A stretch of DNA of 64,000 nucleotides from contig CM066735.1 in the NCBI GenBank assembly GCA_033961575.1, forward strand, positions 92,139,449 through 92,203,448, in the 5' to 3' direction. How positions within the stretch are numbered: the first letter of the stretch is position 1; each line of letters opens with the position of its first letter. Positions 12,556-23,409 of the stretch are shown piece after piece. Below the pieces are notes generated by a model. It saw only the letters and a list, made by a program, of their open reading frames with translations, had not been told where the DNA came from and did no database searches. A program made the translations under genes and the position numbers. Origin of the DNA: Aselliscus stoliczkanus. Its lineage: Eukaryota; Chordata; Mammalia; Chiroptera; Hipposideridae.

Positions 12556-12671
12556 GGGCCGGCCGAGTGGCGCGGTGGTTAAGCGCTGGCTTGGAAAGCC
12601 AGCGGCCCCGGTTCGGTCCCACATGTGAGGGCCAGTGACACTGCCCTCAAGAAAAATAAAAAATAAAAAAA
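12556..12671 (+). mobile_element. tRNA-derived SINE, short form
   Basis: Head 'gggccggccgagtggcgcgg', A-box-like 'gtggttaagcgctggc', B-box-like 'ggttcggtccc', trailer 'gggccagtgacactgccct', then an A-rich tail. TSD 'ttatttga' lies at 12,548-12,555 and 12,672-12,679 and extends leftwards with a mismatch. The segment 'cgctggc-ttggaaa-gccagcg' still forms a perfect 7-bp stem with a 7-nt loop, like a tRNA anticodon arm. Confidence 0.93.
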
Positions 12672-12679
12672 TTATTTGA

Positions 12680-13565
12680 TGTAGTTCTTATCAGATGAAT
12701 GCACCTTCTCTACAGATCTCCTGGCAGGTGATAATTTAGTCTTCCTCCATCATGGGAATACACCCTTCTGACTGAGAAAGTTCTTCCTTGTGGTAAACAG
12801 AAATCTGTTTTTCTCTAGCGCCCTTCAGAAGCTTCTTATCTGAACCACAAATGGTTAAAAATTCTAAAGAGCTTCCTGCTGCCTACTTGCTCATCCCAAT
12901 TCCTGAGCCACCTCCTTAATTGGCAGGTTCCTGAGCTAATCTGAATCTAGCCGATGGCACATTAGGATTTGCATTTGCACCAGATGATGGTATCAAGACC
13001 ACGTCTGATGTCTGGTAGGTCTCAGGTGTGCCCCCATTCCAAGCCACACCATTGAATCTCCCACTCTGGTGCCTAGCCTTTGTGTCTTTGCTTCTTCCTG
13101 ATTTTGGGTGGTCACTACAGGATCCCTCTGGGACTGAAATCCCACTCTGAATCCCACCCTAAGTGAGCTTCTGACAATCTTCCAGGCTTTTCCTGTCCCT
13201 CTACCCTCAGCCATTGGATGGATGGGATTCACCTGAAAGATCCTCCCCCTGGCACTATGATGTACACATCTGCCAGTGCAGATGGAACCCTTGGAAACTG
13301 ATGCCATCTGAAATTGAGGCTAAGCTAGCTGTGTACCTTCAAGCATCTAGATATTTGGCTGATTTCCTCGGGGCCAGCCCTAATGCCAGATGAGACCCAC
13401 AGCTCTGGCACTCTCTTCTTCTGGATTTCTCTGCCTACTCTTATCTTTGAGGTTCCAGCCTACTTCTCAGTGAATCTCTCCAAATTATGCATGCATATTG
13501 GTTCTAATTCTAGCCAATGGGGCCATGTATGTGATAGGTCTTCATATATTTCAAGGTGCTTATCG
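12680..13565. other. No gene recognised
   Basis: Unique-looking sequence of moderate GC. A minus-strand open frame at 12,993-13,307 shows no recognisable domain. Confidence 0.35.
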
Positions 13566-13569
13566 TTTC

Positions 13570-14062
13570 AGTTTTCTCTTGCTTTATAGCAAACCACCCC
13601 AACACTCAGTGGCTCAACACAACAATAATCATGTTTTAGCTAATGACCTTGCAATTTGGCAGAACGCAGTGGGGGAGAGCTCATTTCTGCTCCATGAGGC
13701 GTTAGCTGGCATAGCTTGATGAGGTAAGGATCCACTTCCAAGTGGTTTGCTTACATGGGCTGGCAGGGAGTCTGGTTGGAGGTGTTGGCTGTGTGCCTCA
13801 ATTTGGCTACATGTGAGCCTGCCTTCTTAACTGCTTGAAATTCCTTGTAACAGGGTAGCTGGGTTCTAAGAAAGAGGAAATGGAAGCAGTCCGTCTTCTT
13901 AAAAACTGGGCCTGGAACTGGCACAGAGTCAATTTCCCCATATTCTCTTGGTAAAGTGGTCACAGATTCAGCCCAGATTCAAGGGTTGGGAAACATAACC
14001 ACACTTCTTGATCAAGGAAATGGACAAAGATTTTGCAGCCATCTCTAATCCACCACAGTTAG
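13570..14062 (-). mobile_element. MaLR/MLT1-like LTR, antisense
   Basis: Begins with the antisense 3' end 'agcaaaccaccccaacactcagtggctcaacacaaca', followed by 'aaggatccacttccaag', 'catgggctggcagggag', and ends 'aatccaccaca'. The order matches MLT1-family LTRs read backwards. Confidence 0.75.
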
Positions 14063-14829
14063 TATAGGCACATCTTGCCCTGTCCTCTTACTTCATCCTT
14101 GCTCCCACTTCTTTAATCTTCTCTAGATGAGAAAGCCCTTGTTCTTTGGCATCAATCTGAGTTTTATCAATGTACAAACATTTACTTTCTAAACAATAAA
14201 GATGGTCATGTCAGGATTGCCATACGTTCAATAGATGACTCATGGGCACTGCCCATAGGAAACCATTTTCTCCTATGATCTACTTTTAATCATTTTCCCT
14301 TTCAGCATTTCACCAAGGACTTAACATAATATTTTAATGTAAGCCTATTATGGAGACTAGAACAAGATTTTCACCTCCTTTGTATTAAAGCTTCTATCTT
14401 CCTTGATGTAACCCAAGGTCATGCTAATTTCTTTGAGTCACATTTCACTATTAATCGACACTGAACTTATTATTGATTATAACCCTATGGCTTTTGCTAA
14501 TGTCCTGTTGGTGTGGTGTGGTACTTATATTGTGCACTTGGAAGCCTGGGTTTTAGACACAATTCAGTTATTTAACAGTTATCCTTGAAAAGTTTTACCT
14601 TGTTAGATCTAAACTACTGCTGTAGCCTGTCAAGATAATTTAGAGCCTCATCTCTTCTTTAACATATCAATGTTTGGTCAGCATGAAGTTGATGGCAGTG
14701 ATCTTAGGTATGTGGAAAAATAATTGATAAACATGTTAAACATACTGAATATAGAACCCTCTGATCTGCCATTAGAAACCTAGGATGATGCAGGAGCCAT
14801 CACTCAATTTTCCAGTTGTCCTTACACCT

Positions 14830-15270
14830 ATTCCATAAAACTTCATTTGCTCCAACAGCATTTCATAAAAAAATCTCTTGGTGTCCTAGAATTTCTAATA
14901 AATTAACATAAATGCAATCATGCAACATGCACTGTTTTGTACATAATATTCTTTCACTAAAAATAATGTTTTATATATTCATGCATGATTGTTGCTTAGA
15001 TCTATACTTCCTTCCTTTTTATGGCTGAGTAGTGTTCTGGTATATGAATATGCCACTATTTCTTTAACATTCTCTTGATGGTCTGGGTGGTTTCAAGTTT
15101 GGGGACATTATGAATACGGCTGCATAAACATTTTAGTGCAGGTCTTGAGGACGTATGGAGCCATTTCTTAGACAAACACCTCGGGGTGCAATGGTTGGAT
15201 CACATGGTAGGTGTATGTCTAACATTTTCAGAAGCTGCTAAATGGTTTCCAAAGTGCTTATATTTTAAAA
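14830..15270 (-). mobile_element. Antisense L1M ORF2/3' fragment
   Basis: Shows the antisense L1 ORF2 C-terminal wording: 'tatggctgagtagtgttc', 'tgaatacggctgcataaac', 'ggggtgcaatggttggatcacatgg' and 'gctgctaaatggtttccaaagtg'. Decayed, with no open frame. Confidence 0.75.
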
Positions 15271-15289
15271 ATATATTTTAAGATTGTGT

Positions 15290-17250
15290 GGTTCTAGATT
15301 TCTGGTCTGTAGAAAGTGTATCAAGTCTTGATTAAGAATGCAATATTCACGGTGGGCTTCCAGTGACATTTTCTGTGAAAATGAGGACAGTGGTTACAGA
15401 TGGCCAGCTTAGCCTCCAACACCGTTTCCCCCATAATTATGCTATAAATTAGGGATGACCCCTGAGCCTCTTCTAAGAAGAATTCAGTATCTGGAAAGTG
15501 AACACGGAATCCTCCAAGGTGTTCTTAAGTGGTGCCTAAAGGAAAAAAAAACATTCTGTAATGTCATATAAGTTAATAATTTTAAGGAGCTCATAGGCCT
15601 GGCAGTGGAATGAAATGCTTAACAATAATTCAAAAATGGCTTGCAAAAACTTAAAAATGTGAATCATGTAGTGGGGCTGAAATTATGCTCCTGACATATA
15701 TGTGTGGCGCACGAGAGCACTTACCTGGGAATTTATTACTGGCTTCTGAGCAAACAAAGCCTGACCTACATTTGACTAAAGTCAGCTGTCTTTGGTGAAT
15801 CCTATGGGCTCCTTTTTATTAATGTCACAATTGCTAATGTGGTACAACATTGTCATTACTGAATGGCACTGCGGGATGAGCTGCAGCTGTTCTTTCTCTT
15901 TCTGAACCTACTGAGTCATTAAATCTGAGTTTGGGGGAATACAAGTTGTAAAGATTATTCAAATTCTGATTGAGAAATAGGACTACTGGGAAATTGTGGG
16001 TACATAGAGTAAAACTTTGAATCAATCAAGTTTCCTTTTGTGTATGTGTGAAGCTTGAATGTGCAAACTTGTTCCTTATGTTTAATTTGAAATTGAACGT
16101 CAAGGAAATAGAAGGTGAATGTAAGAAAAGAACCATAATAATTACACAATGAGTCTCCCTTTTTTTTTTTTCTGGTGACAAAGTAATGTGTCGTTACTGG
16201 GAAAATATTAGGAAGATCATTTCCCTTCAAAGGATGATAACATTTTGTTTTAAGGATCCTAATATTCACTAAGAAGGATATGCTTTTATTTTAAGAAGCC
16301 AGAGAATAATAATCAATGTCTCTTTAGTATCTAAGGGAAATTTTTTTGTCCTGTATGTACGTATTCCTTATAAAACTTCTATCTTCTTTTGGAATTCTTA
16401 CTTTGCCTTTGGTCACGATTAGGTCTTGTAAAGGGTATGATCCTGCAGTTCCCCAAGTGAGCCAAGTCACCTTAGCATGCCTCATAAAATTTTCAGTTTT
16501 TGAGGGAAGTACAGTGATATTCAATGTTTGCTGGATATCACATCAACTACTAGTCCAAGATAGTTCACAGTTTCTTCAATAAGATTGCTCTATATTCCCT
16601 TCAATGGTGTCACATAATTGTGGAGCTGGGTATTTGATAGTTACTGAGATAAACAACAATTACCATATGAAAAACAAAGTGGAATGGGTGATGAGGGTGG
16701 TATTCTAATTTGATTTCCAATGTTTGAGAAGATGTATGGCGCCCAATCTACTCAGACATCCCAATTCATAAATACTTGTGGTTATTAAGGATGAAATAGA
16801 AACATATTTTCTTTCAGTGTATGTGTATTATTTTTTTCAAAGGGCTACTAACTTGTTAGGAGGAAAACTTAACCAAGTTTTACTGACCTAACTACTTAGT
16901 AAGTAGAACTGGTTATTTCTTTTGGGCTAGGGACACTGTGAAATAATTATGGGGCCACTAAGGATCCCTTGAAAATGAGAAATTTTGGGAACCCCCTAGT
17001 AGAATCTGATGATTATGTAAAGTAATTTCTGCGCTGTTATGTTCATTCAATTACTGTGTATTTGAAGTTATTAGAATTTTAAAATGTTGGGAGCAATGGA
17101 GTTCAAAGATTGGCATTTCTGAAGCTCATTTCTTCTAGAAGATATTTTGGCAGTCAGGCTTCTGCAATGACTTCATTGACTCCACGTAAAGATTTTAGGT
17201 CAGAAAGCTGTCTTTTGGAGGAGTAGAAAGAAGTTCCTGGGTATCTGGAC
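15290..17250. other. Largely repeat-free stretch, no gene seen
   Basis: No recognised repeat. From about 15,330 to 16,000 the text is non-repetitive with several TAAT cores and an E-box-like 'cagctg', so it is a candidate conserved noncoding element. Frames on both strands show no known domain. Confidence 0.35.
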
Positions 17251-17262
17251 TGACTGTTCCTA

Positions 17263-17446
17263 CTATTCAGAGTGTGTGGTCCTGGGACCAACAGCATCAA
17301 TATCACCTGGAACCTGTTAGAAATGCAGCATCTCAGGCCCCATCCCATACATGCTGAATCAGAGCCTGATTAGAAATATATAATTAGATAATTAGAAAAA
17401 TATCTCCAGGTGACCCATATACACCTTAAAGTTTGAGAAGCACTGC
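17263..17446. mobile_element. hAT-Charlie MITE (MER20/MER5-like)
   Basis: 'gtgtgtggtcctgggaccaacagcatcaatatcacctgg' at the left and 'aaagtttgagaagcactg' at the right are the two ends of this palindromic family. The centre has 'ttagaaatgcagcatctcaggccccatccc'. Confidence 0.8.
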
Positions 17447-17704
17447 TCTACCACTCCTGTCACATCCCACCTCAGCCTTCCTATATGAAATGCCTCATCC
17501 CCTTTCCATGTGTCTTAAAACCTGATTTTCCTGTGCCATATTTGTTTGGGGCCTTATTATCCACTAATTAAACCAAACCATCCTTGTGAATCAATGACTG
17601 ATTATAGTTGAAATGTCCTGTCATTTTCCAGATAACGTAGGGATTTTGGAAGAAGCTTCATATAAGCACTTATTTAACCCAGTGTTTTCAAAATATCTGA
17701 CAGT

Positions 17705-18085
17705 TTTGGATTGAATATTTGTGTCCCTTCGCCAAAATTCATATGTTGAAGCAATAACCCAGCAATATGATGATATTTGGATATGGAGTCTTTAGGGGTA
17801 ATTGGGGTTAGATTAGGTCAGGAGGGTGGACTACTCATGATGGGATTAGTGCTCCTTTAAGAAGAGACACCCCACTCTTGGCATGAGAACAAATAAGAGG
17901 TCATATGATATGAGCACACCGTGAGATGGCAGCTGCCTTTAATGTAAAAGAGACCTCAGAATGAAACCTACTTTGCTGGCACCTTGATCTTGGACTTTCT
18001 AGCCTTTAGAACTGTGAAAAATAATTTTCTGTTGTTTTAAGCCACTCAGTCAATGGCATTTTTTTATGGCAGTTTGAGCTAAGAT
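17705..18085 (+). mobile_element. MaLR-type LTR
   Basis: Sense-orientation order: 'ggattgaatatttgtgtccc', 'aaaattcatatgttgaagc', 'tttaggggtaattggggttag', 'tccttgatcttggactttct'-like text and 'tctgttgttttaagccactcagtc' close to the end. The same family word order occurs at 41.46-41.95 kb. Confidence 0.75.
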
Positions 18086-18214
18086 GCTGACCATAACCAG
18101 CACTTGGTACTCTTGGGAGGCCCTGCATATTTTAATTCAGTAGTTCTTTGGTCCAGAAATGTGTTTATGCATAGTCTATTCAGTGAGTATTAGGATTAGA
18201 TAGTTTATTAACCC

Positions 18215-18365
18215 ATTATTTCCCAAACTTACTTGATTTTAAGAACCACCTGAGGACTTGTTGGAAACACCCAGGACTGTCCTCTGGAGCGTCTGCTTGC
18301 AATTAGACCCTATGAATTAATATTTTTAACAAATACCCTACATGACTCTGATGATTAGATCATTT
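18215..18365. mobile_element. Decayed hAT-Charlie MITE
   Basis: 'atttcccaaacttacttga', 'aagaaccacctgaggacttgttgg' and a closing 'ctctgatgattagatc' suggest an old MER5/MER20-like copy with lost ends. Confidence 0.5.
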
Positions 18366-19183
18366 GGGGACATTTTTTCTTACCCAAGGGATGAAGCTGA
18401 TGGAATTTTGGACACTTGTTGTGGACCTGTAAGAAAATATTAGTGAGCCTCTCTATTTAGAAGATCCTCCTACTGAGGTGGCTCCAGGAAAAACTATGAA
18501 CTTGGTGATGTTATAACTCCCATCCTTTTTAGCTTCCCTTGAAGTGTTCCTGCCTTTCTTCCTGGTGCCCAGGGCTGTTCTCAGCCTCTTGCATCCAGGT
18601 ATGCCCTTGGATTCTGGACCACTGGGAAGGCATTTGGTAAGAAATTCAACTAAGTTATGTATGACAAGTTGCAACTTGATGCAATGTTCTCCCCCTGTGG
18701 GCTTGCAGTTCAATATGGACAATTCTCTCCCCAGGAATAAATGCAGGACAGTGTGTGGGTGGTGGTGGTGGTGGTGGTGATGGGGGATGTTGGTTCTAAG
18801 GCAAGAGAACGTTCTTCATGCCCCCCTTAATAAGAAGACATCTAATCTAAGCATAAATAGGTTGGTTTCTAGTTTTTCCCCAGTTGCTTCTAATTAAGTT
18901 GGCTCTGAATATAATCCCAGCAGAGGTATCTTAAAAACCTGTCCCAGGAAGATTTTCTAAATGTATAGACTTAGAAAAGCTGTCAGATTGTATTGTTACT
19001 ATTGTCTTGTAAATATGTCTTCAGCATTTCTCAGTGCAGCCAACTCATTCTCTTGTCTTCTAGCTACACTTTGGGAGGGGGAGGCTCACTGTATACTCCA
19101 AAATGGGTTTTCCTGGGGTGGAGCAGAAGTCAGTGATGTCAGGCATGAGAGATAGGAAAAAGGGATGTTAAAAGCAGGACAGA
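18366..19183. other. No gene recognised; contains (GGT)n
   Basis: Unassigned sequence. A (GGT)n run sits at 18,757-18,780. Confidence 0.4.
18757..18780. repeat. (GGT)n microsatellite
   Basis: Eight or so GGT units follow a short GT run. Confidence 0.85.
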
Positions 19184-20158
19184 GCCATTCTACCCTACCC
19201 AGAGAGGGGTCCACGTGCCACTGTTCTGGGCTCCCACTTCCTGTAAGTTAAAGGGAGACTTTTACAATATCCAGAGCCCTTGATGTCCTGCAAATGAAGG
19301 AGGAGGATGTCCTCAAATTCCTTGCATCAGGAACACACTTAGGAACCCACCTTATCTTCCAAATGGAACAGTACGTATACACGAGGAAAAAATGATAGCA
19401 TCTACGTCACAAATCTGAAGAGAATCTGGGAGGATCTTCTGTGGGCGGCTCATGCCTTGTTACCATTGCAAACCTGGCTGATGTCAGTGTCACATCCTCC
19501 AGGAACACTAGCCACTGAGTTCCTGTTGCTGGCGATTTCACTAAGTGGAACCAGGAGGCCTTCTGGATACGGCAACTTCCGGTGGCTACTGATCCCAGGG
19601 CCGACCAGCGGCCTCTCACAGAGGCTCTTATGTTAACCTGCCTGCCATCACTCTTTGTAACTCCGACTCACCTCTGCACTATGTGGACATTTCCATCCTG
19701 AGCAACAACAAGGGAGCTCACTCAGGGGGTCTCAGGTGGTGGGTGCTGGCTGCGGAGGCTCTGCGCATGTGCGGCACCGTCTTGCGAACTTCTGGAACTC
19801 TAGTGGGAGGTCCCACCTAATCTCCACTTCCACAGAGACCGTGGAGACTGAAAAGGAAGGGCAGGCAGCTGCGGAAAAGGCTGTGCCCAATTTCAGGGTG
19901 AAGATGCTTCTCCAGCTGCCGAATTTACTGCTACTCAACCTGAGGTCGCAGAAGGTCTGAAGACTCTGGGGCCCTCTGTGAGCCAGGCCCTCAGTGCCTG
20001 GCCTGCTTCCGAGGACTGGTCCCTAGCCCCCACCACCCAGGCCACGAAGCAGGTAAGAGCAACCACCCAGTGATCTTAAGCTCCTCTTTCATTGGCTGTT
20101 GAACAGACAATGGAAATAAGGTCAATGGAAAATAAACAGTTTCTAAAAAACAAAAAAA
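19184..20158 (+). pseudogene. RPSA: Processed pseudogene of ribosomal protein SA (laminin receptor 1)
   Basis: RPSA is the 40S ribosomal protein uS2 (about 295 residues in mammals), whose parent gene has introns and is known to leave many processed copies. Here the spliced mRNA is colinear: a 5' UTR-like 'agaggggtccacgtg...gtaagttaaagggagactt' precedes the coding region. That region reads [21 protein letters not shown] from 19,276, later ADVSV-SSRN, an NNKGAHS motif near 19,708, [12 protein letters not shown] near 19,852, and FTATQPEVA near 19,923. The stop equivalent is TAA at 20,077-20,079, followed by a 3' UTR with AATAAA near 20,131 and an A-rich tail (20,144-20,158). It is dead: the start codon is ATA (19,267-19,269), a base inserted in the A-run near 19,387-19,392 shifts the frame, and several tens of bases are missing around 19,510-19,540 and in the C-terminal repeats. 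The absence of introns and the A-tail indicate L1-mediated retroposition. I could not fix a clear TSD. Confidence 0.93.
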
Positions 20159-20284
20159 TGTGGGAAAGGGCCACTTTCCTGCAGTAGAACCTTGAAGGAG
20201 TGATTGCCAGTGTTCTAGTGTCAGTACGAGTTGGGCTGGGCATGGAACTTGAGTCTTCTGACTCCAGTTCTGCTCTTCCAAGTA

Positions 20285-20395
20285 ACGAAAGTGATAATAG
20301 CAGGCATTTATTGAGTTCTTATTATGTATTTAGCATCACTATGAGATGGATACTATTATTTCCTCAGTTTGCACCTGCGGAAACTGAGAGCTACA
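20285..20395 (-). repeat. MIR SINE, antisense
   Basis: 'aatagcaggcatttattgag', 'tatgagatggatactattatt' and 'cctcagtttgcacctgcggaaactgag' follow the reverse complement of the MIR core and 3' half. Confidence 0.8.
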
Positions 20396-20539
20396 GGACA
20401 CTATAACTTAGCTGCAAAGGTGTTTTATTTATTGAGTGTTGGATCCCTGTGCCAGCTATCAGTTTCATGTCTCCAGATTTGCCCTGCAGTATTTGCTCTG
20501 TGATAATGCATTGGACTTTGTCAGCATTTTTCTTTTTCC

Positions 20540-21340
20540 GGGTGATGTTAAGCTGGATCAGTAGAGGGAGCTGGAGGGACATTGCAGGAGGACAGGGCTC
20601 TCTCGTTCTGGCCGCTGTGTTTGCTTTCTCTTGCTTCTGTTGCCCTCAGTCAGGGGTTCGAGTATGAGGGGATGTCTGGTGGTGCTCTACCCCAGCTGTG
20701 TACTGGAGTCATCAGTCTCTTAGCAACTTTGCAGCCCCAGCCTGGGCCCAGTGACCACCTTGCTCTGGCCCTCCTGCCATGACATGGACATTGCATGCTC
20801 CAGGCCTTGTCCCCACATTCTGATTCCTGTGCACTCTCCCACAACCTCATCGGGCTCCTGCCCCTGAGGTTCACTTCCTGTGCCTCACCTGGTGTGGACA
20901 CGGTGCCCCAGGCCTTGTACCTTGCACTTGACATCTTCTGCAGGCCCACTCGCCAGCCACAGCTCGCCTGTGTCTGGGAGGGGGGCTGATGCTCGTCCGA
21001 CAACTCTGGCCCAGTTGTGGCACTGGCAAGACAGTAAGTATTTTCACCATCCCAGTGAAATTTCACCTTCTTCTATGGGGTCTGAAACCTCAGCCTTGGG
21101 GAGGGGATCCTCTTCTCAAGTTTGTCCTTCCTTGGACATTCTGCCTTGGTCCAAGGTACCCTTTAGAGTTCTCTTTACATCTTTGTAGTTATTCTCCTAT
21201 CAGAATTTAGTAATTCTTATATTAAACTTCTGTTTAATTACTATCTTCTGATTTCCTAATTGGGTTCAGGGTGCTACAATCTCCACCTTGCTCCCTCCCA
21301 GCATAATCTGTTCAACTATTATGACTTACTTATACAAAGG
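20540..21340 (+). repeat. Possible ancient LTR, family unassigned
   Basis: The stretch starting 'gatgttaagctggatcagtagagggagctgg' reads like an old mammalian LTR and is GC-richer than its surroundings. It has several overlapping open frames (up to 138 codons on the minus strand at 20,650-21,066), none with a recognised domain. Confidence 0.35.
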
Positions 21341-22620
21341 TTTTTATTTTTTTTCAATTGTCCTATTTCTTTGCGCTTAGGAATGTACAAAGTAATCTCT
21401 AATAACTGATTGATTCCAAAACGCATTCATTAATGAAATTTTTTTGTGACCGGCATATTTTATGCAAGGGGCTGAGTTTCACAAGGTGGATTGAGGTACC
21501 ATCTTTGCCTTGTTGATCTCTCAGTCTTGAAGAAGAGGCAAAAGTTAAACAGACAGATTAGAATACAATGTGATAACTATTGTAATTGAGAAATGAGCAC
21601 AACTCTCTTGGAACACAATGACAGAATGATTCATTCTGTGGGAGGGAGTTGACAGAGCCCCATTCTCTCAAGTATATGCAAATCTATTTATGTAGATCAC
21701 TATATGGCTATATAAAGGGCTATATAGATAACTATAGACTGAGTTTCTAAACTTGATCAGAGAGAGACAATGTTAACATGCTAGTAAAGGTAACGCATAA
21801 AGAAGGATGGTAAAATATCATTGCTGTGCTGCACATCACAGACCAGGGCAGGTCTCTGGCTTTTTCATGAACTCACTGGGGGACCCTGGACTTATAGAAA
21901 ACTATACGTAAAACATTCATGGAACTAAATGTCTCCATCTGTAACTTCAGGCTATTAGATCACATGATCTGGCATGTCTCTTCTAACTCTAAATGGTATA
22001 TAATTTAATAAATTACATTGAAATAGCAGATGCAGGATTTATGAAACCAAAAGAAAATGTTAAGCAGAAAGCACTCTGAATATGACTTTTTAAAAAGGTA
22101 AGGTAATGTTTGGTTTAATAATAGAAGATGTCATAGAGGGGATCTCACAAATACATATTTTAATCTGGATGAGTTAGTGTGTTTATTGTTCACTTATTTG
22201 TCTTCAAGAAATGCTTATCATCATAAAGTGTTGGCTCTGTAATGGATACTTTATGTTTTCTGAGTAAATGATAAAATCAACCCTACAGACACCCTTGATG
22301 TTTTGACATGTCTTTCATTACACCGGTGTCTATAGATAGATGTTACAGTGATCAAATGGCAAAAGGGCAGATCATCAAATCTTACCTGGTGAGCATTTTT
22401 CAGAGGCAAGGGAGAACAGCTGATATATTCCACACACATTGAATATCATGAGTAAGAAGGAAAATATCCAGAATATTTGTATGTTAACTTATCAGTATGG
22501 TATTGTTAAAAGTCCCAGAGAATATGAATATTGAAATTATTTTAGGATATTTAACATTAGAGGTGGCACATAGCCTTTTCAACAGATTCTACTAATTCTG
22601 TCTATAGTATTAGTATTATA
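21341..22620. other. No gene recognised
   Basis: AT-rich unassigned sequence. A block at 21,690-21,740 is rich in 'tatag/ctata' words and partly palindromic. Confidence 0.35.
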
Positions 22621-22624
22621 GCTG

Positions 22625-22855
22625 GGGAAATAGGCTTTGGAGTGAGTTTGCCTTAACCAAAATTCTAATTCCGGCATTTAGCAGCTGCGATACCTTTGAA
22701 AGTTTACTTAAACTCTCTGAACCATAAGTTCAAAGGTCTGCAAAATAAAAATGGTGATAATGGCACTTACATTGTAGGATTTAAAAACTTGATATATGTC
22801 ATGAATTGCTATAGTGTCTGGCAAAGAGAAAGCACTCAATAAAAGTTAAGATTTG
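22625..22855 (+). repeat. MIR SINE
   Basis: Nearly full-length MIR in sense order: 'tttggagtgagtttgcctta', 'ttctaattccggcatttagcagctgcgatacctttgaaagttacttaaactctctga'-like text, 'aaaatggtgataatgg' and the terminal 'agcactcaataaaagtt'. Confidence 0.85.
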
Positions 22856-23409
22856 TTCTGCTCACTAGAGCAAATATCTCAGGAAAACACTATGGAAGGC
22901 AGGATGACAAAAGGATGGGTACCAGTGTTGGATTAGGAATTTAGTAATTGTGTATCCTTGTGTTAATCCATTATGATCTTCAAATCCTGAGGGTTTCAAT
23001 TTTTGTAAAATTGAACTTATTATGTCTACTTTCTTTCCTTCTAAAATTGTTATAGGAATGAAGTGAAATTTTGCATGCCTGGGCCAATGGAAGTGATTAC
23101 TGTGAGGCAGAATCATCCTTCTCCCTAAGATTCTTTATTCTTTCCTCCACTGTCCTAATGGTGAGAGTCTTGAGTAAGACACAGTAAGAAGGCAGAAACT
23201 TGTTTAGCATAATGGCACATCTTTTCCATAGCATATCCTGTTGACTCTCTCTCCAAAACATATTGAACTCTCTCCACTTCTTTGCCTCCTTTTCTGCCAT
23301 CTTAGTACAAGATGCTATCATCTGTCATTGAGGGAAGTGGCTTCTTCATTGGTATTCTGTACCTATTTTTCACTCTTTTTATGCTATTTTCCACTAAATT
23401 TCCAAAGTA

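Noticed and set aside
12180..12638. 152-codon plus-strand open frame
   Set aside because: It starts in one SINE and ends in another of opposite orientation; no domain is visible.
12556..12640. Functional tRNA gene
   Set aside because: A and B boxes are present but the acceptor stem does not pair and it continues into a SINE trailer and A-tail with TSDs.
18757..18780. G-quadruplex at the (GGT)n run
   Set aside because: Only GG pairs and no runs of three G; a two-tier quadruplex would be weak, so I keep it as a simple repeat.
19736..19960. Small open frame that could be a new peptide
   Set aside because: Out-of-frame reading through the frameshifted RPSA pseudogene.
20650..21066. 138-codon minus-strand open frame
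   Set aside because: No recognisable domain, sits in a GC-richer old LTR-like block, and overlaps several plus-strand frames of similar length.
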